NCBI GenBank assembly: GCA_001768195.1
Contig: MENI01000115.1
Coordinates: forward strand, 1 to 64,000
Origin: Bacteroidetes bacterium GWA2_40_15
Lineage (GTDB): Bacteria; Bacteroidota; Bacteroidia; Bacteroidales; VadinHA17
DNA: 64,000 bases
Direction: 5' to 3'
Part shown: in pieces, positions 1-9,456 of the stretch
How the letters are laid out: every line of letters begins with the position of its first letter
Numbering within the stretch: position 1 is the first letter of the stretch
Program-made: the position numbers and the translations under genes
Notes under the pieces: generated by a model
Database searches by the model: none
Told to the model about the DNA's origin: nothing
What the model saw: only the letters and a program-made list of their open reading frames with translations

Positions 1-653
1 GCTGAGACCGGTATTTCAATTCTGTTCTGTGTTTCCTTGTATGTGGTAGTCCCTGTCCCCAGGAAATCCTCAGTATTTGTAAAAGCCAGTTGTGAATACC
101 CTATCTCAAGGTTCATCTCCAGTTTTTCCGACATCTTCATTTTTGCCTCAAGGGATCCGTAGAAGTTAACTGCCGGAGTGGAATATTCTCCTTCAGAAGG
201 ATAGCCTGTTGCTGACCTGTAGACAACAAATGTCATGAAGGGAAGATTCGTCCCTAAATGCAATGAGATCTGTACAATTGGTTTGACCAGAAAGGTATTG
301 AAGAGATGCACAAAGCTGGAATGATCAGTAGGGCTGAGCTGGTATTCCGGATTTCTATTCAGAAAATAGAGCATGGCTGAATCAGCCTCTGACAGCCTGT
401 CCTCAAACAGGTAAGTCTGAATAATAAGCTTGTAAGCAGCAAGGGATTCCTCGCGGTTAAACCCTGATTTCATACATTCGGAAAGCAAATCTGCCACCTG
501 TTCAACCTGGCCCCTGTCAAAAAGAGTCTGGGCGGTTTGCAGTTTCTCAGCGCAGCTTCCCGACTCCTGGGGAAAAGCTGCAAGAGGAATAAAACCTGCG
601 AACAGTATCAAAAAAAGATGGCGCCGAATCAGACACCGTAACCGGGTTTTCAT
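1..653 (-). CDS. Outer-membrane beta-barrel-like protein, C-terminus beyond window
   Basis: The reading frame is open from an ATG at 653 to the left edge (about 217 codons), so the C-terminus is missing. The start is followed by basic residues and a hydrophobic stretch (HLFLILFAGFIPLAAFPQ), a clear signal peptide. Residues about 30-110 look helical and TPR-like (AEKLQTAQTLFDRGQVEQVA), and then alternating aromatic/polar strands begin (FYGSLEAKMKMSEKLEMNLE), as in an outer-membrane barrel. It starts 12 bases after the stop of the STAND/WD40 gene and is the last visible gene of that operon. An in-frame GTG just upstream is an alternative start. I cannot name the family. An envelope location is well supported, but the function is unknown. 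Confidence 0.7.
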   Translation of the reverse strand, partial: MKTRLRCLIRRHLFLILFAGFIPLAAFPQESGSCAEKLQTAQTLFDRGQVEQVADLLSECMKSGFNREESLAAYKLIIQTYLFEDRLSEADSAMLYFLNRNPEYQLSPTDHSSFVHLFNTFLVKPIVQISLHLGTNLPFMTFVVYRSATGYPSEGEYSTPAVNFYGSLEAKMKMSEKLEMNLEIGYSQLAFTNTEDFLGTGTTTYKETQNRIEIPVS

Positions 654-664
654 CACAGATATCT

Positions 665-3600
665 TTATTTTATTGGATTTACCTGAATATTATAACTCTT
701 ATCTGCACATGTATTTTCCAGCGGTATGTCCCTTGCTACATAAATGTTCCATTCATCCTGAGTCATATTACGCGATATCAGAGTACATATATCTTTTACC
801 ATGTTGTCAACATGTGCAGGACGACTTATAAGATTCTCCCTGTCACTGTAGGATCCTGATAATATTATTTCTCCATCGGGACTGAACTGTATCACCATCA
901 CAAACCTTTCATAATCAGAAAAATTTATCGGAGGTTCCGTGAGGTCAGTGATATCTTTGATGTTGAATATCTTCAGTGAGTTATCATTACCTGCGGTTGC
1001 CATCTGCTTAAGCTTATTGTTAAACCGGATATCATTTACCTGGGCAGTATGGGCCTTAACTTCTGATATCTTTTTACGCATACTGATATCCCATAACTCA
1101 ACAGTTCCGCTTACATCTCCTATAGCAAGAGTATTATTTCCGGGATTAAACCTTATTGCTTTAATATTTTTACCTGTTGTCGGAACCCTGAAGGTTTCAG
1201 ATTTGTTTTCCTCGTTCCAGACCACAACTCCTCCGTTACTGTTAATTCCGGCAAGGAATTTCCCGTTGAATGAAACATCGATCGAAGTGATTGGCATGGT
1301 TCCGTCAGTGAGACTGGTATTTGTACGGGCAGAAAGATCCCATTTAAGTACTTTCCCGTCGAGTGATGCCGAATAAAGAGATTTCCCGTCAAATGAGAAA
1401 ATAAGCGATTTAAGCTTCCCGGTGTGACCGGTCATTTCATATCCGGCACTACCTTTAAGTGAAACCATCTTTATAGCGGAATTGCTACTGCCCATAGCCA
1501 GCCATGAGGCGTCGGGACTAACACCAAGCACTTCAATGATATCAGTTCCTGAATAGACTATCTGCAGAGCCTGATCGGTGGCGTCGAGAGACCATTTGAG
1601 AACCTTGCCGTCATAACCTGAGGTGAAAAATTCTCTCTTCCCGGGAACAAATGCAATGCTTCTTATTCCACCTGTGTGGCCTTTAAACGATTTATAATTG
1701 ACATTACCATACAGTTTTGCCACGTTATACAAACCGGCATATATATCAGCATCATTTTCAACTCCTCCATTATTCTTGTTGAAGATATAAGCCTGATAGG
1801 CGAGGATAGACTGCAGATCTTTCTGACCCTGTACCTGCAATGATTTGATCGACATTGACTTGCCAATTGACAGCATCCTTAAGCGAAGAGCGGCATTCTT
1901 TTGTTCTGTGGCAACTTTTGCATTCTCATCAGCACGTATCCTTGCAATCTTGGCAGAATCGGATTGTTCAATCGCAATATTTTGCTGCCTGATTGCTTCA
2001 GCAGCATTTCTCTCAGCCAGCGATCTCTGACTGTCAGCAATCTCCTTCTGCATACGTGCCTCTTCTTCATTCCTGATAGCAACTGTAGCATTTGAATCGG
2101 CAAGTGTTTTCTGTTCAATAGCAACCTCTGTTTGTGCGTCGGCTCTCGTTTTCTCCATCTCAGCCTCCACTCTTCTCTCTTCGGCAAGTACTGTCTGTCT
2201 GTCGGCAGCAATTTTCTGGACAAATGCAAAAAGCATGAATCCTACCGAGATGATAGCAGCTATTCCAAGTATCAGCGCAACAATCCGGGTTCTCCTCATC
2301 TGCCGTTTCTGAAGCCTGATCTTATTTTCCTCCTCTTCGAGATATTCCTTTTCGCTGGTGCGCAGATATACCATTGCCCGTTCAAAAGCGGGATTATACC
2401 TTTCAGCCCAGGCAAGAGTAGGCTTATGCTTGTCGCGCCAGTTTATTGCAAGCTGAAGGTCGGGTGGCCTCCAGAGGCTTGTCTTGCCCTGCTGGTACAT
2501 GGCAGAAGCCTCTGACAGACGCAGGTACATCTGAACAGATGAAGCCTCGTCATCAACCCACTCTCTTAACCTGTCCCACAAACGCATAAGGCTCTCATGT
2601 GAAAGATCGATAATTGAGTCGTCGGACAGAGGGACATTCTGCCTTGGCGTTATAAATGATCTTGAAGTGATCCTGAATTTCTCTACTACCTCAAACAACT
2701 CTTCACTGGTACAGCCGGCAATGGATTTTATTGCAGTTACCTTTGAAGGATGCCTTAATCCCTTATTATCAGAACCTTTCTCTGTTATGGTTTTGAACAT
2801 TACCTCACAAATCTCCCTGCCCCTCGGTGTAAGCTCTTCAAATGCTTCATTTGCGTGCAGCGACATTGCATCGCTCATTGTTCCAACAGAGTCGTAATCG
2901 GTTTTATCAATTTGCCTGCCGGGTTCATCAAGTACCTGCCAGCGATTCCATGTCCTCATCATGGCATGTTGTAAAACAGGCAGCTGATCTGTCCGGTCAC
3001 CAATGTCTGCTAGCAGAATATTGACCAGACCGGGATCGATGCTTGCGCCGGCATAATTCACCGGCCCGACAATTGCTTCACGATAATTATCGGTTCCCAT
3101 ATGAGGGACCAGGTAGTTGCTGTTGTTTATAAGTTGTGTAAGACCTTGATAATGCGCACATTCACCGATAAAATCAGAGCGCATTGTAATTATTGTGAAA
3201 ACATTAACAGAGGACTGACTTACGGAATTTACAATACAATCAACGAATTTTGAAGTTGTTGCATGAGAAGAATCGCTCTTACCGAGTGAGCTGTATCTGA
3301 ATAATTCTTCGAACTGGTCAACTACCAGGAGTACTTTTCCTCCATGTTTTTCGATCAGTTTCCTTACTGCCTCTGTTATTCCATCGGAGGAAGAAAGTAA
3401 TTCTTTAAGTATAGTTTCCCTGCTCCCGGCATTTCCGTCTGATATTACAGCAGATTCCGCCATCGCCTCAGCAAGATTACCATAGGGATCGCTTCCGGGT
3501 CTGAAAGAAATAATCGTCCACTCTGAGGTTTCTTTCAGGTCAGGTTTTCTGACCCTTGGAAGAATTCCGCAATATATGAGAGATGATTTACCGCTTCCTG

Positions 3601-3757
3601 AAGCGCCAATTACCGTTACAAACCTGTTATTTAGCAGTTTTTCCAATACCTCACCGCTCTCTGTCTCACGGCCGAAGAAGAGATCGCTCTCTTCCGGAGC
3701 AAAAGGTCTCAATCCCGGAAAGGGATTGAATTTTTTGATTTCTGTTATCGGACCCAT
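665..3757 (-). CDS. nSTAND1-type NTPase with coiled coil and WD40 repeats
   Basis: A 1030-residue multidomain protein. It opens with the nSTAND1 hallmark NPFPGLRPF...FFGRE (residues 11-31). Walker A GASGSGKS follows at 51-58 and Walker B VLLVVDQFEELF at 142-153. A single membrane helix lies at about 490-512 (IVALILGIAAIISVGFMLF). A long Ala/Glu/Arg-rich coiled coil with a repeating E-x-x-x-A-D pattern covers about 515-640. WD40 repeats (GHTGGIRSIAF, GHTGKLKSLIF, AHTAQVNDIRF) run from about 690 to 1000. STAND proteins are ATP-driven switches that often sense a signal through their repeats. Here the ATPase should be cytoplasmic and the WD40 part on the far side of the membrane, unless the helix is not truly transmembrane. 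It follows the phosphatase gene by 14 bases, so co-transcription is likely. The specific signal is unknown. Such proteins are often annotated as WD40 or HatR-like. Confidence 0.88.
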   Translation of the reverse strand: MGPITEIKKFNPFPGLRPFAPEESDLFFGRETESGEVLEKLLNNRFVTVIGASGSGKSSLIYCGILPRVRKPDLKETSEWTIISFRPGSDPYGNLAEAMAESAVISDGNAGSRETILKELLSSSDGITEAVRKLIEKHGGKVLLVVDQFEELFRYSSLGKSDSSHATTSKFVDCIVNSVSQSSVNVFTIITMRSDFIGECAHYQGLTQLINNSNYLVPHMGTDNYREAIVGPVNYAGASIDPGLVNILLADIGDRTDQLPVLQHAMMRTWNRWQVLDEPGRQIDKTDYDSVGTMSDAMSLHANEAFEELTPRGREICEVMFKTITEKGSDNKGLRHPSKVTAIKSIAGCTSEELFEVVEKFRITSRSFITPRQNVPLSDDSIIDLSHESLMRLWDRLREWVDDEASSVQMYLRLSEASAMYQQGKTSLWRPPDLQLAINWRDKHKPTLAWAERYNPAFERAMVYLRTSEKEYLEEEENKIRLQKRQMRRTRIVALILGIAAIISVGFMLFAFVQKIAADRQTVLAEERRVEAEMEKTRADAQTEVAIEQKTLADSNATVAIRNEEEARMQKEIADSQRSLAERNAAEAIRQQNIAIEQSDSAKIARIRADENAKVATEQKNAALRLRMLSIGKSMSIKSLQVQGQKDLQSILAYQAYIFNKNNGGVENDADIYAGLYNVAKLYGNVNYKSFKGHTGGIRSIAFVPGKREFFTSGYDGKVLKWSLDATDQALQIVYSGTDIIEVLGVSPDASWLAMGSSNSAIKMVSLKGSAGYEMTGHTGKLKSLIFSFDGKSLYSASLDGKVLKWDLSARTNTSLTDGTMPITSIDVSFNGKFLAGINSNGGVVVWNEENKSETFRVPTTGKNIKAIRFNPGNNTLAIGDVSGTVELWDISMRKKISEVKAHTAQVNDIRFNNKLKQMATAGNDNSLKIFNIKDITDLTEPPINFSDYERFVMVIQFSPDGEIILSGSYSDRENLISRPAHVDNMVKDICTLISRNMTQDEWNIYVARDIPLENTCADKSYNIQVNPIK

Positions 3758-3771
3758 AATTTAATTTTTCC

Positions 3772-5757
3772 TTATGTAACTCTGATTCCAATGACCAGTA
3801 TATCATCAACCTGTTCATTTTCACCTTTCCAGTCATTCAGCCTTTGCAATAATATCTCCTTCTGCTGAGCCATAGGCAGGGTATGTACTTCGAGCATGAG
3901 TTCCTGGAATCTCCTGAACATGAATTTCTTGTTATCAGGACCTCCAAACTGGTCAGGATAACCGTCAGAGAACAAATAAATACAATCTCCGTCAATAATA
4001 TCTATTTCATTATTTGTAAAAGGTTTCACAACTGTACCTTCATATACTCCGATTGGGAACCTGTCACCTTTATAGGTTAAAGTTTCCCCGTTTCTTATAA
4101 GTATCATGGGATTATTGGCTCCCGCAAATTCAACTTTTTTTGCAGCGAAATCGAAAACACACAGTGCCATATCCATACCGTCTTTAATTGAACTGTCAGT
4201 TACGTTTTCATTAAGAGTTGCAATAACACCTGCATTAAGCTCATCCAATATGGAACCTGCTGTTTTTGCCTGCTTAACGCTTACTGCATAATTAAGCTGA
4301 TTGAATCCGACAATCGACATAAATGCTCCCGGCACACCATGACCGGTGCAGTCAACGGCAGCAATCATGCATTGGCCATCACTGCAATGCATCCAGTAAA
4401 AATCTCCGCTCACAATGTCTTTCGGCAGATACAAAATGAAATAGTCCTTAAGATATGAATCTATATGGAGGTAGGAAGGCAGAATTGCGTTTTGTATCCT
4501 GCGGGCATAATAAATGCTGTCCATGATATGCTTTTTCTGCTCCTCTATCTCCTCTTTCTGTTTTTCGATCTTTAAGGTTCTCTCCTTAACTTTTTCTTCA
4601 AGCTCATAAGTATAACTTTCAAGCTGGGCAATCATCATATTAAACTTCTCTGAGAGTCTTGTAATTTCATTATTACCAGCTACTTCTGCCCGTTCATGGA
4701 GATCACCATTGGTTATTCTGTCAACATTCTCCACCAGTTTTATTATAGGACGGGTAATTACTTTGGTCTTGCGGTATATAACAGCAGTAAGAACCAGCAT
4801 GGTCACTAAAAAGATAAACAAAAACCTGGTAGCTTCTACCCTGAAAAGAGCCATCTGAGCTGTTCTGTCTGAGATGATCCTAATTACTGAACCCTGATAA
4901 AAACTTGCGCCAACAACTTCATCGGCGGCAACCCTCTCCATATAAATGTAGTTGTAATGATACCATTTATCACCCTCCTGCTGCATTAACTCAATTGTGT
5001 CCTTTTCCTGAAAAGCATTCAAAAGTATATCATCCTGATTATTGACTTTCAAAACATTCTTATTCATGCTGAAAGGATAGTCTGCCATCAGGAAGAGTTC
5101 CAGATCAACTATTCCTTCAGTTTCATTCTTGAGCTCATTTTTCGTTTTTTCAATTTCCTGAACAATATTATCAACCTGTTTTGAATATGCTCCCAGTTCA
5201 ATAATGTATCTCTTGTCTCGTGTTGGCTGGTATGTGTACTTTTTTGGCCTTTTTGTAACATCTTCTATTGCAAATCGTTCACCAAAAAACTCTCCGGATT
5301 TCTGAATATCCTGAAGATATTTTTTCATATTCTCTCCCAGGTTAAAGAGATTAAATCCAAGGTCCTTAGTGAAAGTTGTGTTTATGATTATCCCGTCAGA
5401 AGAAATCACATAGATGGCCTCAGTCATGGAATCCATTCCTATTTTTTTTGCAATTGCAGTCAGATCAGCTCTCTCAATACCAGCAGTATTTGTAAAATAT
5501 TCATTCACCAGAATTGAACTTAGTCCTTTCAGCCTGTTATTTAATTGAACATCTATAAGGTTAACAGCAATATCCTGGAATTTAAGAATCTTCGTGACTT
5601 CGTTGGCAAGAAGTCTGTTTTTCTCATTTGTCCCGGAAACCAGTATTGACCTTGTACGATAAAAGTTTATACCTGCAAAAACAAGAAGTGCAAGCAGTGT
5701 GGGAATTGCTATATTAAAAATAAGCTGCCTGAATATGGTAGTCTTTCTTGAAGTCAT
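3772..5757 (-). CDS. Membrane sensor with HAMP and SpoIIE/PP2C phosphatase domain
   Basis: A 661-residue protein. An N-terminal membrane anchor (about residues 9-31) is followed by an extracytoplasmic sensor of about 275 residues, possibly Cache-like. A second membrane helix (FLFIFLVTMLVLTAVIY, about 308-328) leads into a HAMP domain (PIIKLVENVDRITNGDLHER) and a long coiled coil (about 385-415). The SpoIIE-type PP2C phosphatase domain comes last. Its metal-binding motif DCTGHGVPGAFMS begins at Asp469, and a second acidic motif YLFSDGYPDQF lies near the C-terminus. The family dephosphorylates Ser/Thr on partner proteins such as anti-anti-sigma factors, but no STAS or anti-sigma gene lies nearby. 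The ATG directly abuts the stop codon of the upstream transporter-like gene, so the two are translationally linked. Confidence 0.88.
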   Translation of the reverse strand: MTSRKTTIFRQLIFNIAIPTLLALLVFAGINFYRTRSILVSGTNEKNRLLANEVTKILKFQDIAVNLIDVQLNNRLKGLSSILVNEYFTNTAGIERADLTAIAKKIGMDSMTEAIYVISSDGIIINTTFTKDLGFNLFNLGENMKKYLQDIQKSGEFFGERFAIEDVTKRPKKYTYQPTRDKRYIIELGAYSKQVDNIVQEIEKTKNELKNETEGIVDLELFLMADYPFSMNKNVLKVNNQDDILLNAFQEKDTIELMQQEGDKWYHYNYIYMERVAADEVVGASFYQGSVIRIISDRTAQMALFRVEATRFLFIFLVTMLVLTAVIYRKTKVITRPIIKLVENVDRITNGDLHERAEVAGNNEITRLSEKFNMMIAQLESYTYELEEKVKERTLKIEKQKEEIEEQKKHIMDSIYYARRIQNAILPSYLHIDSYLKDYFILYLPKDIVSGDFYWMHCSDGQCMIAAVDCTGHGVPGAFMSIVGFNQLNYAVSVKQAKTAGSILDELNAGVIATLNENVTDSSIKDGMDMALCVFDFAAKKVEFAGANNPMILIRNGETLTYKGDRFPIGVYEGTVVKPFTNNEIDIIDGDCIYLFSDGYPDQFGGPDNKKFMFRRFQELMLEVHTLPMAQQKEILLQRLNDWKGENEQVDDILVIGIRVT

Positions 5758-8700
5758 CTAAAATATCTGCAATTCGTTACTCTTGATGTATCTGAAAATC
5801 TCAAATGAGCTGTCGGGATACTGATAATTAAAATCGTCTGCAGCAGATAATGAGAGGGTGTAATAGGATATATTACCGCTGAGCCCGGCATTAATATCCG
5901 CTTCACTGAGTTTTCCATCGTAAGAAACATAAACTCTGGCAGGGATTCCTGACGCTGAAAGAGTCCATATCAGAGTATTATCTGTCGCCTGTGATGAGAG
6001 TGATAAGAAATCCTTATGGTATTTCAATTGTGCAGCTACCGACAGAAGTTCATCTTCCGGCACGGAAGGAAAACAATTATGAAGGAAGAGGGTCCTTGCC
6101 AGAAGAAATTCCTCATCATCCATTTCTCCCTCTGCTATCTTTCCGAGTCGTTTTCTGTAAGATTCAGGAATCCTGTGCGAAATTGATCTGTAAAGCTCCC
6201 TTCCCGATTGTGAGATAATTCTTGCAGACTCTTCCTGTAGTATCTCCTCAGGACTGAACAGAAGAGCCACTACTGATTCAGCTATTGTTTCACCTTCGAT
6301 TTCCATGATATTTCTCAGAACGCATGCTTTCGTCCAGATGCTCACAAGGTTATAATCACGGTTTATAATATCTTCTATCAGCTTATTGTATTCAGGAACC
6401 TCAACCGGGTAGAACTGGTAAAGGTTCTTAAGCTTTTCCTCATCAGGAACTGCATCAAGCAACATGATCAGCTTTTGCTTTATTGCCTCATCTATTACAA
6501 TGTCAATCATTTCCAAAGCATAATTGACACTCTCAACCGTTTCGCTATCCAGGTTTTCCTTAATCTTTACAATTGAACTTCTGTCATATGTAACAGAAAG
6601 GATATCAAAAAGATAACTTCTCCATCGGACTATCTCAGTGTTTATAACTTTCAGAAGGATGGCATCATTGCTTCTCTCAATACTTTTCCTGGCTGAAAGA
6701 TTCCATGTCATAATGCCAATTGTTTCAGATATAATCTGGTGGAGCTTGTCTTTCTCTTCATCATCAGGTTTAAAATCGATTTCAATAAGACATTTAAGAG
6801 CAGATTCCTTTAACACTCTTGAGTTTGACCAGAGCCGTGAAAAGAGAAAAATCCTGCTTTCCCTTGTTTTTATCTTTCCAAGGAGCCTTAGAATAGTTTT
6901 GCTTGTATTAAGATTCCCTGATGAAGCCAGATAGAACCTCTCGAGCTCACTGCCTGCTTCATTGCCAAAAGTCTTCAACACGGAAAATGCGTCAGTTTCC
7001 AGACCTCTTATGTTAAGACAGTCGCATACTTCCGGCAACATATCAGCAAGTCTGAATTTACCGATAATGAAAATCCCCAGCCGTTTGGCTTCAACAGAAT
7101 TATCCCTGAGAAGCCTGAGAATCTCTGTTGTCTGTGGCAACCTGGAACCTGAAAGTACCTTTCTTGCCGAAACAATTTTATCACTTTCGGCCTTTCCATC
7201 AGAAACAACCTCTTCCAGTCTCTTCGCTATCTCAGCTGATAGACGGCGGTTTTCTTCATCAAGGCTTTCCATTGAGTTCAATTTCTTAAGCAAAGGTATC
7301 AGGCTTGAATCCCTGTTTGAAGTTGAATGATCTATAATTTTTCTGAAGTACCATGGGCTCATATTGGATTCGGCCGGAGAATAATCTCCTGATATAAGTC
7401 TGAAGTAATCATTCCGGAAAGCGTTTTCCGCAGCAAATCTGTTATCAGGGAACAATGATTTTATGCTATCTTCTGCTACTGTCTCTTCATCGCCTGTCTC
7501 AAGGGCTTTCCTTATCGATTTCCTGTATTCGTTATAGAGCATAATTGCAATAAATCCCCAGATGATAATAAAGATGAACAATACCCATGAAAAGTGAATG
7601 AGCTTAATGAAGCTCAGGACTCCCATTCCGGCAAGAATAAGTCCGGAGGATAAGGCAGCAATCTCATTCACGGTTCCATCCATGCCCGACTGTATCTCAT
7701 ATCTGATTTTTTCATCAATTGTCTGGTAAATTACCTTGAATGAGGGTGATTCTATGGAGTCTTTAAGAGCTTTGGAAAAGAGCCTGCTGAGTGCCAGGAG
7801 CAGGAAAAAGATAAGGAAGCCGCTGGCCGCTTCAGGTGTGAAACCCATTGTCATTCCTATTATAATAGCCATTGCTGTAAATCCGGCTACCAGTAACGGA
7901 GAAATTGCCAGGCATGTCCGGAGTCCATAATTCCTGATAAGGTATGAGAATACCAGCAGCTTCACGAGCAATGTGAAGATCATCATGCTGCCTGTAAATA
8001 TTCCCAGGAATCTTGCAAGATCCTCCTCAGAAGGGTATTGCTCCCTGGTTACAGCCATGAAAGAATACTGGATAAAGAAGGCTGTTAATACAGAGAGAGC
8101 AACAAAGATCCCCATAATTCTGGTGTATTTGTCCTCGCGAAAGGCAGTCAGAACTGATCTTTTCTTTTCACTTTTTTCAGGTTTTTGTTCTTCTTTTCCT
8201 GTCACAAAACTGAACTTTGACCCGATAATTATCTGGACGACTGTTGCAATCATTACTGATAAAGCACTTATCAGCAATATATTATGTGATTCAAATTTAA
8301 AGGATAATAAAACCGGAATGGTGTAACAGCTGATTATGATGCCCACTACCAGCCCGGCATCAACGAGTCCGAAGAGTCTTTTTCCCTGACGGAGAGAAAA
8401 AAGACGACCTGCAGTACCCCAGAAACCAAGGGCAGCAAGAATATTAAGCGGCCCCAGCATTATAAACACCAGGAAGATCACCAACTTTGAAGGTGAGAAA
8501 ATAATAGCAAGCCAGAGCAATAAACTAAATAATGTCACTATTGCCAGGTTGAGAATAGCAAAACTTCTGAATTTCATCCTGGTCTGTAACCCTGTGTAGA
8601 GTGCAGTAAGAATAATGCCGGCAACACCTGATACCACATATCCTTTGGCCATCATCTTCTCGTCAAATATTGAGAGGAAAAGTGAATGTGCACTGATATC

Positions 8701-8808
8701 GAAAGCTCCAAAAAAAATACCCAGGAAGACGGATTGAGTTAAAAGCATCGATACCATTGATTCCTCGCCGGATTCAATACCAAGCACAGAAAACAGCTTA
8801 TCTCTCAT
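5758..8808 (-). CDS. 12-TM transporter-like protein fused to helical-repeat domain
   Basis: A 1016-residue protein. The first ~435 residues hold about twelve hydrophobic segments (for example 19-45, 83-104, 108-134, 149-170, 268-292, 300-324, 412-432). The layout resembles the MFS or the ATP/ADP translocase-like (NTT) fold, including a charged loop of about 30 residues in the middle. The rest, about 450-1016, has no membrane segment and reads as HEAT-like helical repeats (for example LLRDNSVEAKRLGIFIIGKF and LLGKIKTRESRIFLFSRLW). It is the first gene of the four-gene operon. No substrate can be inferred, and the tail suggests a regulatory or scaffold role. A fusion of this type may sense rather than transport. 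The transporter family assignment is tentative. Confidence 0.75.
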   Translation of the reverse strand: MRDKLFSVLGIESGEESMVSMLLTQSVFLGIFFGAFDISAHSLFLSIFDEKMMAKGYVVSGVAGIILTALYTGLQTRMKFRSFAILNLAIVTLFSLLLWLAIIFSPSKLVIFLVFIMLGPLNILAALGFWGTAGRLFSLRQGKRLFGLVDAGLVVGIIISCYTIPVLLSFKFESHNILLISALSVMIATVVQIIIGSKFSFVTGKEEQKPEKSEKKRSVLTAFREDKYTRIMGIFVALSVLTAFFIQYSFMAVTREQYPSEEDLARFLGIFTGSMMIFTLLVKLLVFSYLIRNYGLRTCLAISPLLVAGFTAMAIIIGMTMGFTPEAASGFLIFFLLLALSRLFSKALKDSIESPSFKVIYQTIDEKIRYEIQSGMDGTVNEIAALSSGLILAGMGVLSFIKLIHFSWVLFIFIIIWGFIAIMLYNEYRKSIRKALETGDEETVAEDSIKSLFPDNRFAAENAFRNDYFRLISGDYSPAESNMSPWYFRKIIDHSTSNRDSSLIPLLKKLNSMESLDEENRRLSAEIAKRLEEVVSDGKAESDKIVSARKVLSGSRLPQTTEILRLLRDNSVEAKRLGIFIIGKFRLADMLPEVCDCLNIRGLETDAFSVLKTFGNEAGSELERFYLASSGNLNTSKTILRLLGKIKTRESRIFLFSRLWSNSRVLKESALKCLIEIDFKPDDEEKDKLHQIISETIGIMTWNLSARKSIERSNDAILLKVINTEIVRWRSYLFDILSVTYDRSSIVKIKENLDSETVESVNYALEMIDIVIDEAIKQKLIMLLDAVPDEEKLKNLYQFYPVEVPEYNKLIEDIINRDYNLVSIWTKACVLRNIMEIEGETIAESVVALLFSPEEILQEESARIISQSGRELYRSISHRIPESYRKRLGKIAEGEMDDEEFLLARTLFLHNCFPSVPEDELLSVAAQLKYHKDFLSLSSQATDNTLIWTLSASGIPARVYVSYDGKLSEADINAGLSGNISYYTLSLSAADDFNYQYPDSSFEIFRYIKSNELQIF

Positions 8809-8835
8809 TATTTCTCCGTTAGAATTTAATGAAGA

Positions 8836-8843
8836 CTAAGGTA
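8836..8843 (-). promoter_or_regulatory. Possible -7 box for the 5758-8808 operon
   Basis: The minus strand reads TACCTTAG, one mismatch from the Bacteroidota -7 consensus TAnnTTTG, about 27 bases before the operon start. No convincing -33 TTG is present at the usual distance, so this is weak. The rest of the gap 8809-8925 shows nothing else. Confidence 0.3.
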
Positions 8844-8925
8844 GCAAAATAATTAAGAAATGATCAGGAAACACCTGCTTTTTTGACCAATTGTGAATTT
8901 CAATAGACGAACCGGTTAACAAATT

Positions 8926-9456
8926 TCATCCCTTAAATCTGAAGTGCAATTTCACAATTGAATCAAGAAGTGAAATGTCAGGATTAAAACCGTCAATAAT
9001 AAATTGGGATTTTTCATACCATTTTGCCCGTTCTGCAAGCTTATCTTCAATGAAATTCAAAAGATCTTCACCTGAAAGATTCCTGATCAGAGGTCTTTCA
9101 TCGGAAGAACCTTTTAACCTGCCCGCAAGCTGACCGGGAGTCATTTTAAGGTATATGGTCAATCCGGTTTCGAGCATGTATTTCATGTTATCATCATAGC
9201 ATGGTGTACCTCCTCCTGTTGCTATTACGGTATTTGAGTCTGTTGCCAGTGATCTGAGGATTTCTGCTTCCACTTTACGGAAATGCTCTTCTCCATGCAG
9301 GGAGAATATCTCAGGTATCTTCAATCCTGTATGTTCCTCAATTTTTTTATCCAGATCAACAAAGGACCACCTGAGCATTGATGCAAGCCTCCTGCCAGCA
9401 GTTGTTTTACCGCTGCCCATGAAACCAATAATATAGAGGATATGGTTGCTCGGCAT
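8926..9456 (-). CDS. aroK: Shikimate kinase
   Basis: A 176-residue cytoplasmic kinase that phosphorylates shikimate at the 3-hydroxyl in aromatic amino acid synthesis. Walker A GFMGSGKT lies at residues 11-18, followed by the shikimate-binding DLD (FVDLDKKIEEHTG), the F-R pair in EEHFRKVEAE and the GGG turn in VIATGGGTPCY. The lid arginine sits in DERPLIRN. The length is normal for the family. The ATG overlaps the parC stop by one base (TAATG), so it is translationally coupled to parC, although the two functions are unrelated. Confidence 0.95.
   Translation of the reverse strand: MPSNHILYIIGFMGSGKTTAGRRLASMLRWSFVDLDKKIEEHTGLKIPEIFSLHGEEHFRKVEAEILRSLATDSNTVIATGGGTPCYDDNMKYMLETGLTIYLKMTPGQLAGRLKGSSDERPLIRNLSGEDLLNFIEDKLAERAKWYEKSQFIIDGFNPDISLLDSIVKLHFRFKG

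Noticed and set aside
665-3757. STAND protein as a phage-defence gene
   Set aside because: No nuclease, protease or TIR effector domain is fused or adjacent, and the neighbours point to envelope signalling.
4106-4291. Small frames on the strand opposite to long genes throughout the window
   Set aside because: They lie fully inside well-supported genes and show no family pattern, signal or spacing of their own.
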